64,000 nucleotides of DNA from Henckelia pumila (Eukaryota; Streptophyta; Magnoliopsida; Lamiales; Gesneriaceae), in NCBI RefSeq assembly GCF_033568475.1, contig NC_133122.1, positions 18,222,206 to 18,286,205 on the forward strand. The letters are read 5' to 3'. The notes beneath the pieces are model-generated. The model saw only the letters and a list, made by a program, of their open reading frames with translations, had not been told where the DNA came from and searched no databases. This document shows, one piece after another, positions 12,099 through 24,025 of this stretch; the first letter of the stretch is position 1, and each line of letters starts with the position of its first letter. The translations under genes were made by a program, and so were the position numbers.

Positions 12099-14005
12099 TG
12101 ATAGGATCGAACACGGTGTGTAGAGGGGGGGTGAATACACACTTTAAAAGATTTCTTGAGCTACAATAGCTCGGTACTTGAAATATTTAAAAACCGATGA
12201 ATTAAATCGAGTTTGGTTTTCAAACCAAGCGAAAAACACTCGAAATAATCCTTCGTAGAAACTAATTTATCATTTTGTAAATTATTTTAAAAGGATGCAA
12301 GTTGATAGATGAAAACAGTTTAGTTGAAGCATTTTATCAAACACATAAAATGCTTCAACAATGCAATCTAAAACAGTAGCAATGAATAAATGCAAGAAAT
12401 AAAGAGACTCAGATTTGTTTATGGATGTTCGAAGATTTCAACAACTTCTACGTCACCCCTTCTTCCTCCTCGGAAGGATCCACTAGAAGACTTTGATTTA
12501 TACAATCCATTTGTACAAACCCAATCCAAGACTAGGACTTACCATTGCCTATCTTAGAACTCCTAGCCACCACTCGATTGTAGGCCGCAACCTCACAATC
12601 CGCATATAGTTTTACGTCTTTATGCCAAGACTACAAACACAATATTTAACGTCTTTGTGTAAAGACTCTCACTCAACTAATCTATGAAATACATCTCTCT
12701 TTTATATGTGAGTGAGTTGGATGTGAAGAACTTGACTTTTCACGCTCAAAAATTTTGATGGGTTCTTCACACCTTGGGCTTTGCTCTCAACTAGCTGATT
12801 TCTTCAAGTAGGCTGCCCATACTTTTGATCTCCTTCAATAGCTTATGTTTGAACTCCAAGATGTTGTATTTATAGGCTCCAAGAGTGATATAGCCGTTAG
12901 ACACAAAAATAGAGCCGTTAAAATACTTTTGTACTGTTTCTGTACCTTTTCTGAAGCTAAACTGAATTTCACTAAACTGATCTTGGTAAACTGAATTTGG
13001 TGCGAAACTGATACTGTACAGTTTCGGCACTGTAGCAGTTGAGCAATCTTCAGTTTGGATGGGTAAACTACTCTTGGTCAACTTCAGTTTAGGTAGTAGT
13101 TTAGCAACTTCCGAGACATGTGATCCGTCTAGCTCTGTATCTCTTGATTCGTTGATTTTTGGGCAAAGTGATTAATACAAAAGTTGTAGCCCTTGATCTT
13201 AGATTTCCAACTCCACCAGAATCAATCAATTCGGAGTTCATATGCAAAAATTATAGTTGAAATATCAGAGCTACTCAAAATCAGTTTAGCACAGAATCGA
13301 TTGAGTGCATGCGAGTAGTTTAGTGCTATATCTCTTGATCCGTTAATTTCTGGGCAAAGTGATAAACATAAAAGTTGTATCCCTTGTTCTTAGATTTCCA
13401 CATAATCAAGAATCACTCAATTCTGAGTTCATATGTGAAAGTTATGCTTAATAAACCAGACTGTTGCAGAAATTTGGCTCTACAGAATTTCACTTCCGCA
13501 CCAGTAATGTCAACTCCGTTTAGCATCTACTTAGGATCCGATTCAGTCTTCAACTTATGAATATGATTTGTATATCATTATCTTATATTTCCAACGCCTG
13601 GTGAATCGTTCCATTCGAATAATTGAGCTGCAAGATATGGCCAAATTACCAGAACTGCATTAGGTAAACTGATGGTGTGTTTGCTGCTAAACTGATTCGA
13701 TTAATTTTGGTATTGCGACGTCAGTTTGGCCAAGATAACATCCGTTTTTTCTCAACTGACGTGAGATACAATATGTTTCAAATTGAGTTTTATTTGTAGT
13801 TGCTTTGGCGTCTAATCATTTGGATCACTGAGATGTAAGATATCATTGAAAAACTGAAGCTCGCCAGAAATTCAGTTTAGCTAATTTCGAGTTTTGGCTT
13901 CCATCTTGAGTTGAAAACTTCACACTATAGTAAATATGTTAGAAACACAATAAAAAGTTTCGTTATCATCAAAATCAAGATTGCTTGTGTTCCAAAAATC
14001 CCAAA
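12099..14005 (-). repeat. Shared central LTR of the LARD tandem
   Basis: This complete LTR of about 1.9 kb starts TGATAGG on plus. It has a primer site on its left flank (12086-12096) and a purine tract on its right (about 14007-14020). It therefore serves as the 5' LTR of copy A and the 3' LTR of copy B. The terminal CCCAACA of the other copies reads CCCAAAA here. The short ORFs inside are not conserved in the other LTR copies. Confidence 0.85.
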
Positions 14006-15109
14006 ATCTCCCCTTTTTTGATGATCACAAAACTTGGATAAAAATATGAATATTTAAACTTAAGTAATGCAAAAATCATATTTTTATTTAACATATTTCT
14101 CCCCCTTTTTGTGTGAATCAAAAAGATTAAAAAAAAAAAACTCCCCCCCCTTAAAATTATAATTAGCTCTCCCCCTATATTTTATAAAGGTAGAGGGGTG
14201 ACTAACTCATGAAAACAACTTCAATTAAATATGTATGCAAAAAATAAATTTTCATCCTCACTTGATTATTTTGGTAAAAGAGATCGCATTTCGGAACAAC
14301 AATGTCGAAACAAAAAAAAAACGAGGGAAGTGTTTGTAAATATCACATACTATGAATTTTAGTCACTCACAAAGATCAGGAGATAATTAAAAATTAACTT
14401 GACCAAATCATCTTCCATATTTCTCTACTTTTGCCACCATATATAGTCAACAAGTATAAGTAGATCAAGAAGTTGTAAAATATGATTGTGATCCCAAAAC
14501 AAGTAAGCTTATGATGTGTCCCTTCAATGAATGATTCTAAAAAGATTTAAACATGTAGAGGGTATTCACATAGAAAAATAATGATCTCACATGATATTAT
14601 TTCTCCTCTTTTTCACACACAAGTGATTACTTATGCAAGTAGAGAAAGTACATTGGAATTCAAATCATTTTTCGAATAAACGGATTTGATATTTGAAATT
14701 ATAAAGCGCAAGTATATGAAAGATACAATTGCAAGTCAAAAATCATTACTCTCCTTATCTTTATAATATGATCATAAAAGAATTTTAAAGAGCAAACAAA
14801 AAGTGTTGTAGCATATGACATTTCATAAATTTTAAATTTTCAAAAATATGAAATGCACAAATAGTTTCAACACAAATAAAACAAGTTGAGCAACTAGCAA
14901 ACTTAATCAAAAATTGACAAATATAACTCGAACCACCAAGCAACACAAAGTCAAGATTGACATACCAAATGAAATATTCATAAATCATTTAAGCGTCCCT
15001 TTTATATATTTAAGCACAACTATTGATGTAAGGGAATTGACTAGACATGCTTGATATCAACAATATGCTAGCACAAATAGATCATCATATTGGCAGTCAA
15101 CTCAAGTGT
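14006..15109 (-). mobile_element. LARD internal region, copy B, PPT-side part
   Basis: Non-coding and closely similar to 1530-2640 of copy A, including the repeated purine tracts on the minus strand. It is interrupted after CAACTCAAGTG by the gag-bearing Gypsy element and resumes at 21972. Confidence 0.8.
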
Positions 15110-17128
15110 TGTAACGCCCCGATTTTATCTTAATCGACTTTATTTGAGATAATCGGAGATTCCAGAGTTCAAGAGCCGACTTGATTTTGATCAGGGTCCT
15201 TTTTGCAAATTTCGGATTTTTCAGGGACTAAAATGCAAATTTGGGATTTGTTAGATATTTATAAGCTTGTTGACTATTCTTTCTCCTTCCTCTTCACCCT
15301 CTCCACCGATTCCTCCATTGAAGATGATTCCCAAACTCCCAAGCTTTCCAGATTTCCTCCCGAGCTCGATCCGTCCGTTGAAATTTATTTCTGAAGGCAG
15401 ATTAGCGATCACAGCTACGAGAGCTTCGTTCTATCGTAAGTTTTTCTACGATCAGGTTCATTCTAGTTTTTGGATGTTGTTAGAATCGTTCGAGATTTGA
15501 GTATGTTGATCTCGGCAGAGTTCTGATCGTTTATTATCTGTCGGTTTTGAAATAGAGCGTCGTTCGGATTTGTTGTGAATTTTGGAAGATTATTCGAAAA
15601 GTTGAGTTTTATGATTTGTTAGAATTGGATTTTTATGGTGGAATGTTGATTGAATTGAGTTTATTGGATTGATATTATGCTGTCTGCGTTTCCGGTTTGA
15701 TCAGAATACAACCGTTATGCCGCCGGTTTGAGTTTTGGATTGTCTATCGGTTTGAATTGTTTGAGCCAAGCCTTCGATTGAGTTGTATGTTAATCTTGAG
15801 CCTTTATTACTTCTTGTACAGATTGATTTGAGGCCAGTGGAGTTGCGAGATTGCAGCTTTGTGCAACTTGGAGATTGGAGTCGGTATAGTATCGATTCTC
15901 TTATTATCGATTGAGAAAGTTTGATTGAATCTTGTTTGAGAAATCGTTGTTGTTTCCAGGTTTGGAGCATCGACGTTGTTGAAAAGAGGTATAAGATGAC
16001 TTAGATTGGAATGGAACGTGTGACTCGAATCCGACTTGATTCGAGTGTTCCAAAGAATCACATACTTGCATGTTATTTGCTTTTGATTGAATATAGTTGA
16101 TTGAGTTATGTTTGCATTGCATTCATCTTGAGCCAAGAATCGTTGATTTGAGCAGCGGGCAGGACGACCCTTTTATGATAGACGTTTTGGGGATTATATT
16201 GCGAGTGGCCTGGGTGTAGCCGTTTCACCTAGTGCTAGAATACTCCTTATAGTCGCACCAAAGTCTAGAGAATGGAGATACGTAGCACCACCTCGATCGG
16301 GAGAGTCGGTGAGTTGTTTACGTGATCTCGTCCTCGGGATCCCAAAAGCAAAAGCAGCAACTCTTTTGATTATCCGACTTGATAATCCCAGATTTTAAAG
16401 ACATGCATTGCATTTATGCATATGAATTGAGTTTTAAACATGCTTGTGGAATTGCATGGTTGTTATTTGAATATCTGTAAGATGATACATTTCGTTTGAG
16501 ATGTTTTTATGATATTGCATGATAGTCTCTTTTACTGGGAATATTATTCTCATCGGATTATCCGGCTGCTGTATTTGTTTGTATGTGTACTTGGCGACAG
16601 GTGGGGCAGGACCGAGTCAGAGATTGCGTGACTAGGCGGAAGAGTTGATAGAGTGAGGCCTTGTTGTTTTAGAAGTCGAATATGTAATCGAACGTAGATT
16701 TTATTCGAACTCGTTTTGTATCGGTTATGGAACTTAGATTGATGCATGTTCTATTAGTTTGAGATTGTATAACTTTAGAACTACTTTGTATTGGAGTATG
16801 CATGTGTATTAACGTTTTGAGTTGCGTTGTAATGCATGATTTTGTTTTGGAAGTTTTGGAGCCGAGCCTCCTTGTTTTTCTGTTGTTCCCAAGTTCTGCA
16901 GCAGGGGGCGCTCGGGCTGCTGTTTTTAGCCGCCCGGGCGCACCCCCCCTTCGGGCCAAACAGCAGGTTGCTGTTTTGGGAGGCGCCCGGGCTGCAGTTT
17001 ATAGCCGCCCGGGCGCACCCCCTTCTTTACAAAAAAAAAAAAAAAAAATCTTTTACTTTTAGTCTTGGATCTTGTATGCTTAATTGTTGTTTAATCCGAG
17101 ATTAGTTGTTGAGAACCGAGGTCTCACA
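15110..17128 (+). repeat. Gypsy (TR-GAG-like) 5' LTR
   Basis: The direct repeat of this LTR is at 19954-21971. It precedes the primer site at 17134-17144. Its last 220 bp hold a GC-rich tandem repeat and an A-run. Several motifs are shared with the LTR of the element at 29063, for example gcgatcacagct and cctcgggatccca, so the two families are related. Confidence 0.92.
16904..17024 (+). repeat. GC-rich tandem repeat inside LTR (copy 1)
   Basis: Two direct units of roughly 45 bp share GGGCTGC, then GTTTWTA, then AGCCGCCCGGGCGCACCCCC. Each contains the palindrome GCCCGGGC. They stand out against AT-rich surroundings near the 3' end of the LTR. The same block recurs at 21746-21868 in the partner LTR. 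Confidence 0.75.
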
Positions 17129-17133
17129 TTAAG

Positions 17134-17144
17134 TGGTATCAGAG
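17134..17144 (+). other. Primer-binding site (initiator Met tRNA)
   Basis: TGGTATCAGAG lies five bases after the 5' LTR, as expected for priming by initiator Met tRNA. Confidence 0.85.
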
Positions 17145-17430
17145 AGATAAGATTCTTGGACTGAATTTAGGAGTGAGCGGGGTAGATCGAGTCCGCATGA
17201 ATTGATTCTCGCATGTGATTGAGTTATTTAAATTGATTTATTTAAATACCATGCGAGCATGCTTTATTGTTGAGAATTATTTGAGTTACATGATTTTGTG
17301 ATTTGAATTATGAAGCATGAATTATTTGAGATATGAACTGTATTTCACATGTATCCGGAATTCTGAGAGGTTGCAAGGGCACCGAATTTCAGCGATTGAG
17401 ATATCTCGTGTCCTAACCTTTGATTATCAG

Positions 17431-18639
17431 ATGGGTCCTCGTCGAGTGATAAACAGAAACACACCGCCAGTTCTCCCTGCGACTGAGCAAGCTAGTACTG
17501 AAACGGTTGAGATGGATGCTACAGCGACGCCTATGGAAACCTTGCTGAAGAGGTTTCAGTCGTTCAATCCGCCGTTGTTAATGGGTTCAGAAAATCCAGT
17601 TGACTGTGAGAGTTGGTTGGATGATATCGATCAGTTGTTCGATTCCATCGATTACACAGATGACCGTCGAATCAGGTTAGTCATTCATCAGCTTCGTGGG
17701 GTTGCTAAGAGCTGGTGGATCATGACGAAAAAAGCAATGGAGAATAGAGGTACGGAAGTTACTTGGACTCTTTTCAAATCTGAATTTTATAAGCGATTTT
17801 TCCCTATCTCGTACCGTAAGGACAAGGGAGCTGAGTTTGCCAATCTGAGGCAAGGGAATCTGAACATTGAAGAGTACGTAGCCAAGTTTGATAGTCTGTT
17901 GCGTTTTGCACCGCTTATTGCCGGTGATGAGGAAGCTAAAGCCGACCATTTCATTAATGGCTTGAACCCTAACATCTTCACGCTGGTAAACACTGCTAGG
18001 CCAGATAATTTTGCGGATGCCATGAATCACGCAAAAGGAGCAGAAGCAGGTTTGTGGAGGCAGAGTGGAGGTCAGTTTGTGCCGCAGCAACAGCAAGGAC
18101 AGTTTCAGGCACAACCTTACCAATACCAGAACCAACCATCTCAGTTTCATAATCAACCACCGAGTTCTGAAGGTGGTAGCAGTGGAGGTAATAAGAAGGA
18201 TTACTATCATCCGAAAGGGAAGAAGTTTAAGAAGCACGGAACCAGTTCTTCGAGCTCTAGTGGTTCGAGGCAGAATGGATCGGGACAGAGTTTGGGACAG
18301 TCAGGCATGTCTTGTGCCAAGTGCGGAGGTCGTCACTCCAGTGATCAGTGTAGAGGTATTTTTTGAAGCTGTCATATTTGTAACCAGGCGGGGCATTTTG
18401 CGAGAACGTGTCCTCAGCGTGTTCCTCAGCAAGCTCAGAGTGGAATTTTCCCGAGACAGACAGCTCAGCCTCAGCAGCAAGCACCTACTGTCCACTCTTT
18501 CCAACCTCAGCAACAGAATGTGCAGGAAGGTAATCAGTATGCAAGCCAGCCTCCCAGACAGCAGGCACGAGTTTTTGCTCTGTCTGAGGATCCGCAGACT
18601 CAGGCTGCACCCGATAATGACAGATCAGGTAACGTTTGA
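17431..18639 (+). pseudogene. Gypsy gag with one internal stop
   Basis: The frame opens at MGPRRVINRN (17431); an in-frame ATG at 17317 lies further upstream. It encodes a retrotransposon gag domain with the WW-type motif GVAKSWW and the segment FANLRQGN. A Gln/Ser-rich linker and a first Cys cluster (CAKCGGRHSSDQC) follow. A TGA at 18364-18366 ends translation just before a CCHC zinc knuckle (CHICNQAGHFARTC) in the same frame, which stays open to 18639. Only one lesion interrupts about 400 codons, in contrast to the wrecked pol behind it. Either gag was kept under selection longer, or the stop marks a shortened but usable product. I cannot tell which. Confidence 0.82.
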
Positions 18640-19940
18640 TTTTGAGTTTCCTATTCTTATTGGACTGTTAGATACTGGCGAGTCTCTTGCCTTCTTATTG
18701 AAGAATCTATTTATGTTTAACGTGCCTCTATTAAATTGTCGAATCGTTCGAATTGATGAATACTCCAGTAGTGTTGTTAACTTCTGTTAACCGAATCTTT
18801 TAGAAGAATTAGTTGAGACTAGGAATTCTTATCGTTGATTTCTTATCTTTTTGGAATGAGAATTGTACTGATCTTTCAGAGCTTTTGAGAATCGTATAGC
18901 AGATGTTTGTGCCGAGCAGTTGTATGTTTTTCTTCAATGTCTGAATTCTGTTTGGATCGAATGGTCTTATTCGATTGTATGATTTGATGACGGAATTTCT
19001 GTCGATCAACGATCTCTTCTTATCGAAATTTTTGGGATGTATTCTTATTCAGAGGAATCACACTCTAACTCTAGACATCGAGACAGCTGAAGAATCTCGA
19101 GACTCAATGTCTGAATCTGGACCTTGAGCTCGCAGCGATCTTATTGATTTGAAGATCTGTTTTCTATTGTCTTATGAGAAAATTCATGTGATCTGTTCTA
19201 ATCTTAAGAGTTGGAGTAATTATTTTAGCAGACGGAACTGATTTGAAAGCAGAGAAGGGGATTAGATTGTATGAGATTTCTTACTGCGAATTTTTATCTG
19301 AGGAATTGTATGAAGCAACCGATTTTTTGAGCTGTTCTTATTTTATCTACTATCTGATTTGATTGACCGATTGTTGGAATCTGCTACCGTATTCCGTACA
19401 GAATGACTTTCATTCAAGATTAGAGGATTGAGATCTTGTCAGAGGTCGTCAGATGTCATATTTTGCCGAAGTCTGTCAGTTTAGACAGAGATCCTTGATG
19501 CACTCATGCTTTCGGCAAGGACTTCGATGAAATTTTGTTGTCTGATTTTAACTTTTTCAGTTCGATATCCTCAGAACGACGGACAGCCAGATTAGACGAG
19601 TTGAACTCTTGACGTTATGCCATGAGTTGTAGTGCTCGACTTAGCACTAGTTGGCAGAACTCCGGATTCTTGTGGAGACTTTGTACAACGACAGCTTTTT
19701 GGTGAATTCTTGAATGTACTTTTCAAGATTTGTACAAGAAGAGAAGAAGATCCCTGTTGTTTGGAGGTGATTTTCTGTGTCACCTATTTTGGAACCAGAG
19801 ATGAATCGAATTGTGACTAAGCAGAGGAAGATTTTTCTGACGAGAATGAGTCGAATTTTGATTGACGGACTTGAAGGAGTAAGTTGAGAGACATAGTTCG
19901 TGTTGGAATCGTGCTGATTTCGAGGACGAAATCTTTTCTT
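18640..19940 (+). pseudogene. Decayed pol remnant
   Basis: No frame stays open, but fragments of pol remain in the expected order. A protease-like LLDTGES lies at about 18660-18690. An integrase-like LPKSV.LDRDP segment lies at about 19460-19500. A PQNDGQ segment at about 19570-19590 stands where integrase normally has HPQTDGQ. RT and RNase H are not recognisable, and the span is far shorter than a complete pol, so several deletions occurred. A conserved cgaggacgaaat motif closes the region before the purine tract. Confidence 0.7.
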
Positions 19941-19953
19941 AGAGGGGGAGAAT

Positions 19954-21971
19954 TGTAACGCCCCGATTTTATCTTAATCGACTTTATTTGAGATAATCGG
20001 AGATTCCAGAGTTCAAGAGCCGACTTGATTTTGATCAGGGTCCTTTTTGCAAATTTCAGATTTTTCAGGGACTAAAATGCAAATTTGGGATTTGTTAGAT
20101 ATTTATAAGCTTGTTGACTATTCTTTCTCCTTCCTCTTCACCCTCTCCACCGATTCCTCCATTGAAGACGATTCCCAAACTCCCAAGCTTTCCAGATTTC
20201 CTCCCGAGCTCGATCCGTCCGTTGGAATTTATTTCTGAAGGCAGATTAGCGATCACAGCTGCGAGAGCTTCGTTCTATCGTAAGTTTTTCTACGATAAGG
20301 TTCATTCTAGTTTTTGGATGTTGTTAGAATCGTTCGAGATTCGAGTATGTTGATCTCGGCAGAGTTCTGATCGTTTATTATCTGTCGGTTTTGAAATAGA
20401 ACGTCGTTCAGATTTGTTGTGAATTTTGGAAGATTATTCGAAAAGTTGAGTTATATGATTTGTTAGAATTGGATTGTTATGGTGGAATGTTGATTGAATT
20501 GAGTTTATTGGATTGATATTATGCTGTCTGCGTTTTTGGTTTGATCAGAATACAACCGTTATGCCGCTGGTTTGAGTTTTGGATTGTCTATCGGTTTGAA
20601 TTGTTTGAGCCAAGCCTTCGATTGAGTTGTATGTTAATCTCGAGCCTTTATTACTTCTTGTACAGATTGATTTGAGGCCAGTGGAGTTGCGAGATTGCAG
20701 CTTTGTGCAACTTGGAGATTGGAGCCGATATAGAATCGATTCTCTTATTATCGATTGAGAAAGTTTGATTGAATCTTGTTTGAGGAATCGTTGTTGTTTC
20801 CACGTTTGGAGCATCGACGTTGTTGAAAAGAGGTATAAGATGACTTAGATTGGAATGGAACGTGTGACTCGAATCCGACTTGATTCGAGTGTTCCGAAGA
20901 ATCACATACTTGCATGTTATTTGCTTTTGATTGAATATAGTTGATTGAGTTATGTTTGCATTGCATTAATCTTGAGCCAAGAATCATTGATTTGAGCAGC
21001 GGGCAGGACGGCCCTTTTATGATAGACGTTTTGGGGATTATATTGCGAGTGGCCTGGGTGTAGCCGTTTCACCTAGTGCTAGCATACTCCTTATAGTCGC
21101 ACCAAAGTCTAGAGGATGGAGATATGTAGTACCACCTCGATCGGGAGAGTCGGTGAGTTGTTTACGTGATCTCGTCCTCGGGATCCCAAAAGCAAAAGCA
21201 GCAACTCTTTTGATTATCCGACTTGATAATCCCAGATTTTAAATACATGCATTGCATTTATGCATATGAATTGAGTTTTAAACATGCTTGTGGAATTGCA
21301 TGGTTGTTATTTGAATATCTGTAAGATGATACATTTCGTTTGAGATGTTTTTATGATATTGCATGATAGTCTCTTTTACTGGGAATATTATTCTCACCGG
21401 ATTATCCGGCTGTTGTCTTTGTTTGTATGTTTACTTGGCGAGAGGTGGAGCAGGACCGAGTCAGAGATTGCGTGACTAGGCGAAAGAGTTGATAGAGTGA
21501 GGCCTTGTTGTTTTAGAAGTCGAATATGTAATCGAACGTAGATTTTATTCGAACTTGTTTTGTATCGGTTATGGAACTTAGATTGATGCATGTTCTATTA
21601 GTTTGAGATTGTATAACTTTAGAACTACTTTGTATTGGAGTATGCATGTGTATTAACGTTTTGAGTTGCGTTGTAATGCATGATTTCGTTTTGGAAGTTT
21701 TGGAGCCGAGCCTCCTTGTTTTTCTGCTGTTCCCAAGTTCTGCAGCAGGGGGCGCTCGGGCTGCTGTTTTTAGCCGCCCGGGTGCACCCCCCCTTCGGGC
21801 CAAACAGCAGGTTGCTGTTTTGGGAGGCGCCCGGGCTGCAGTTTTTAGCCGCCCGGGCGCACCCCCTTCTTAACAAAAAAAGAAAAAAAATTCTTTTACT
21901 TTTAGTCTTGGATCTTGTATGCTTAATTGTTGTTTAATCCGAGATTAGTTGTTGAAAACCGAGGTCTCACA
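19954..21971 (+). repeat. Gypsy (TR-GAG-like) 3' LTR
   Basis: This 2,018-bp partner of 15110-17128 directly follows the purine tract agagggggagaat. It carries the same GC-rich tandem block (21746-21868). About 42 differences from the 5' LTR, mostly transitions, were counted by eye. Confidence 0.92.
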
Positions 21972-22183
21972 AGTGCTCTTCTCAAAGCTAATTTAAAAAA
22001 TGAATGTACCGAGTTTTCTTGACAATGTATGGCTGTGATTCAAGGTAATAAGTCTCTTAAATTGATGAGTGCAACATCCTTGAGCTTCTGGACAAAAACA
22101 CCAACTCATGTCCTATGCTCTGTTTTCTGCGGCAGCACACCGGTTTGAATTCAAAGAATAAACTGATTTCCTCGTGCATAACC
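21972..22183 (-). mobile_element. LARD internal region, copy B, middle part
   Basis: It matches 2635-2846 of copy A and joins the Gypsy insertion on its left to the Copia insertion on its right. It is non-coding. Confidence 0.8.
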
Positions 22184-22674
22184 TGTTATGGATTATGTCG
22201 GAGCGAACATGACGATAATAATTGCGGAATAAAATAATCAATAAGAACACCAATGATTTACGTGGTTCACCCAAAATAGGCTACGTCCACGGAGCTGCTG
22301 CAAATATATATAACCGGAGAAATATTTCAAGTGTATACAAAACACTATATCTCTCACTCGATCCCAACACCCGAGTATTACCGAGAAAAAAATATTTCTC
22401 TAACTCACACAAGAGAACACTCAAGAAAACCCAAGAAACTCTTTTCTTTGTTTCTTATTTCCTATGCTCTCTGCGCTGTGGGATACATAATCTGATGAAT
22501 GGGGAGCTCTATTTATAGAGCTCCCTGACAATGTGAACGAGGAAGCTGCAGGCTTTCTTCTCCTCTTAATTGGTCAAATTCCATTCAGCCAATCAAACTT
22601 CAATTATGGCAACTCCGTGTCAGCCACCATCCTTGAAAAATTGGCCATCATGATTATTTTATTTTTGACTAACA
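22184..22674 (-). repeat. Copia 3' LTR
   Basis: TGTTATGG...TAACA, 491 bp, with its partner at 26041-26535. The minus-strand purine tract CAAGTGGGAGAA (22675-22686) lies just inside it. Confidence 0.9.
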
Positions 22675-22744
22675 TTCTCCCACTTGAAGACTTGATTTCA
22701 ATTAAGGCTTTACACAGTCAATGCAGCAGCTCATGCCCCCTTAT

Positions 22745-23400
22745 TTACGCTTGTAGTCCAACTGAAGTCGAGTACAACTTCAGTTTGTCAGTGGTCACCA
22801 CCTTCGTAAAAATATCAGCAGAATTTTTACTTTCAGGAATTTTCTCAAGCTTCAAGACTCCATTCACCCGATCTTTAAGGATCCCGATTCCAAGAATTTG
22901 TTTTGCAGCACCCAAATCCTTCATAGCAAATTCTATCTTTAGTTTATCAATCTCCTTCAGACAAACTCCTGCTATCAACATATCATCTACATATACCAGT
23001 AGCATGATATAAGAATCATCAAGCTTCACATAACACCAGTGATCAGCATGATACCTCGGGAAACCATCATTATTCATTACACCATCAAACTTCTTGTACC
23101 ACGGTCTTGGAGCTTGTTTGAGACCGTACAAGCTTTTCTGAAGTTTGCACATCATTTTCTCTTTACCTCGTACTTCAAATCCCTGTGATTGATTCATTTT
23201 TTCATCTAGCTCACCATGAAGAAACACAGTCTTTACATCTAACTGCTCCAGATGCAAATCTTCTTTTACCATCAATCCAAGTACAGTCCTGATAGTAGTT
23301 AACTTTACCACCAGAGAGAAAATATCAGTGTAATCAATGACTTTTCTTTGTTGAAAGCCTTTTACAACAAGTCTTGCCTTGTACCGTTTGCGGCCATCAA
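22745..23400 (-). pseudogene. Copia RT fragment fused to RNase H end
   Basis: On the minus strand this reads the Copia reverse transcriptase: KARLVVKGF, then QLDVKTVFLHGELDE, then the catalytic YVDD in LLVYVDDMLIAG. The RT sequence runs to GVLKLEK and then joins directly to the usual terminal RNase H segment (SADIFTKVV...KLKL). About 200 or more residues, including the RNase H active site, are therefore missing. The upstream end is set by a stop codon near 23402. The deletion explains why the element is shorter than a typical 5-kb Copia element. Confidence 0.85.
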
Positions 23401-23404
23401 TTTC

Positions 23405-24025
23405 TTATTTGATCCGGTACACCCACTTGTTGTGTAATGCTTTCTTGCCTTTCGAAAGTTCTGTCAGCTCCCAAGTCTGATTGGATGACAGTGAATCCAT
23501 CTCGTCTTTCATGGCTAACTCCCACTTGATTGAATCATCATTTTGCATCGCTTCTTCAAAGGTCCCCGGTTCACCTTTGTCAGTCAGCAAAATATAGTGA
23601 AGTGCAGGGGAGTATTTCTGAGGTGGTTTGATGGTTCTCGACGATCTCTTGAGTTCAATCACCGGAGTTTGTGGATCAACTTCTTGTGCAGTTTCTTCTT
23701 CCTGGTTACTATCCTCCGACTCATTCATAGAAATATCTATCAATGGCACCTCATTTGACTTCAGGACTTCGGGACATTTTTCTCCTACTGCAATGTCTGA
23801 CTTGTCCTTGTACAAAACTTGCTCATTGAAAATGACATCTCTGCTCCGAATAATCTTTCGATTTTGGTCATCCCAGAACCGATAACCAAACTCATTATCT
23901 CCATAACCAATAAAGAAACATTTCTTTGATTTCGGATCAAGTTTCCTTCTGTTGGCTGAATCGATGGAACATATGAGAGACAACCAAACACTTTCAAGAA
24001 CGAAAGGTTTACTCCTTTGCCGCAC
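23405..24025 (-). pseudogene. Copia integrase-RT linker segment
   Basis: This frame carries the region after the integrase core (KKCFFIGYGDNEFGYRFWD, then the RSRDVIFNE motif) and the start of RT (EAMQNDDSIKWELAMKDEM...NQTWEL). It overlaps the upstream integrase frame, with a frameshift between about 23960 and 24025, and ends at a stop codon near 23402 inside the sequence KWVYRIK. Confidence 0.82.

Larger units (their letters stand above)
15110..21971 (+). mobile_element. Non-autonomous Gypsy element with gag, pol decayed (TR-GAG-like)
   Basis: The element is 6.86 kb with LTRs of 2,019 and 2,018 bp, TGTAACG...CTCACA. The flanks agtgt/agtgc form a target duplication matching at four of five bases, and the rejoined flanks match uninterrupted copy A near 2635. 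A primer site (TGGTATCAGAG, 17134-17144) and purine tract (19941-19953) are present. I counted about 42 differences between the LTRs (about 2 %). The interior is only 2.8 kb: a long gag frame followed by sequence in which protease and integrase are barely recognisable. This fits elements known as terminal-repeat retrotransposons with GAG. Pol would have to come from a relative. Confidence 0.9.

Noticed and set aside
12791..13081. 96-codon minus-strand ORF in the central LARD LTR
   Set aside because: It is broken in the other two LTR copies, so it is not conserved coding sequence.
17677..18237. 186-codon minus-strand ORF opposite gag
   Set aside because: It is the antisense shadow of the gag frame and has no protein-like motif.
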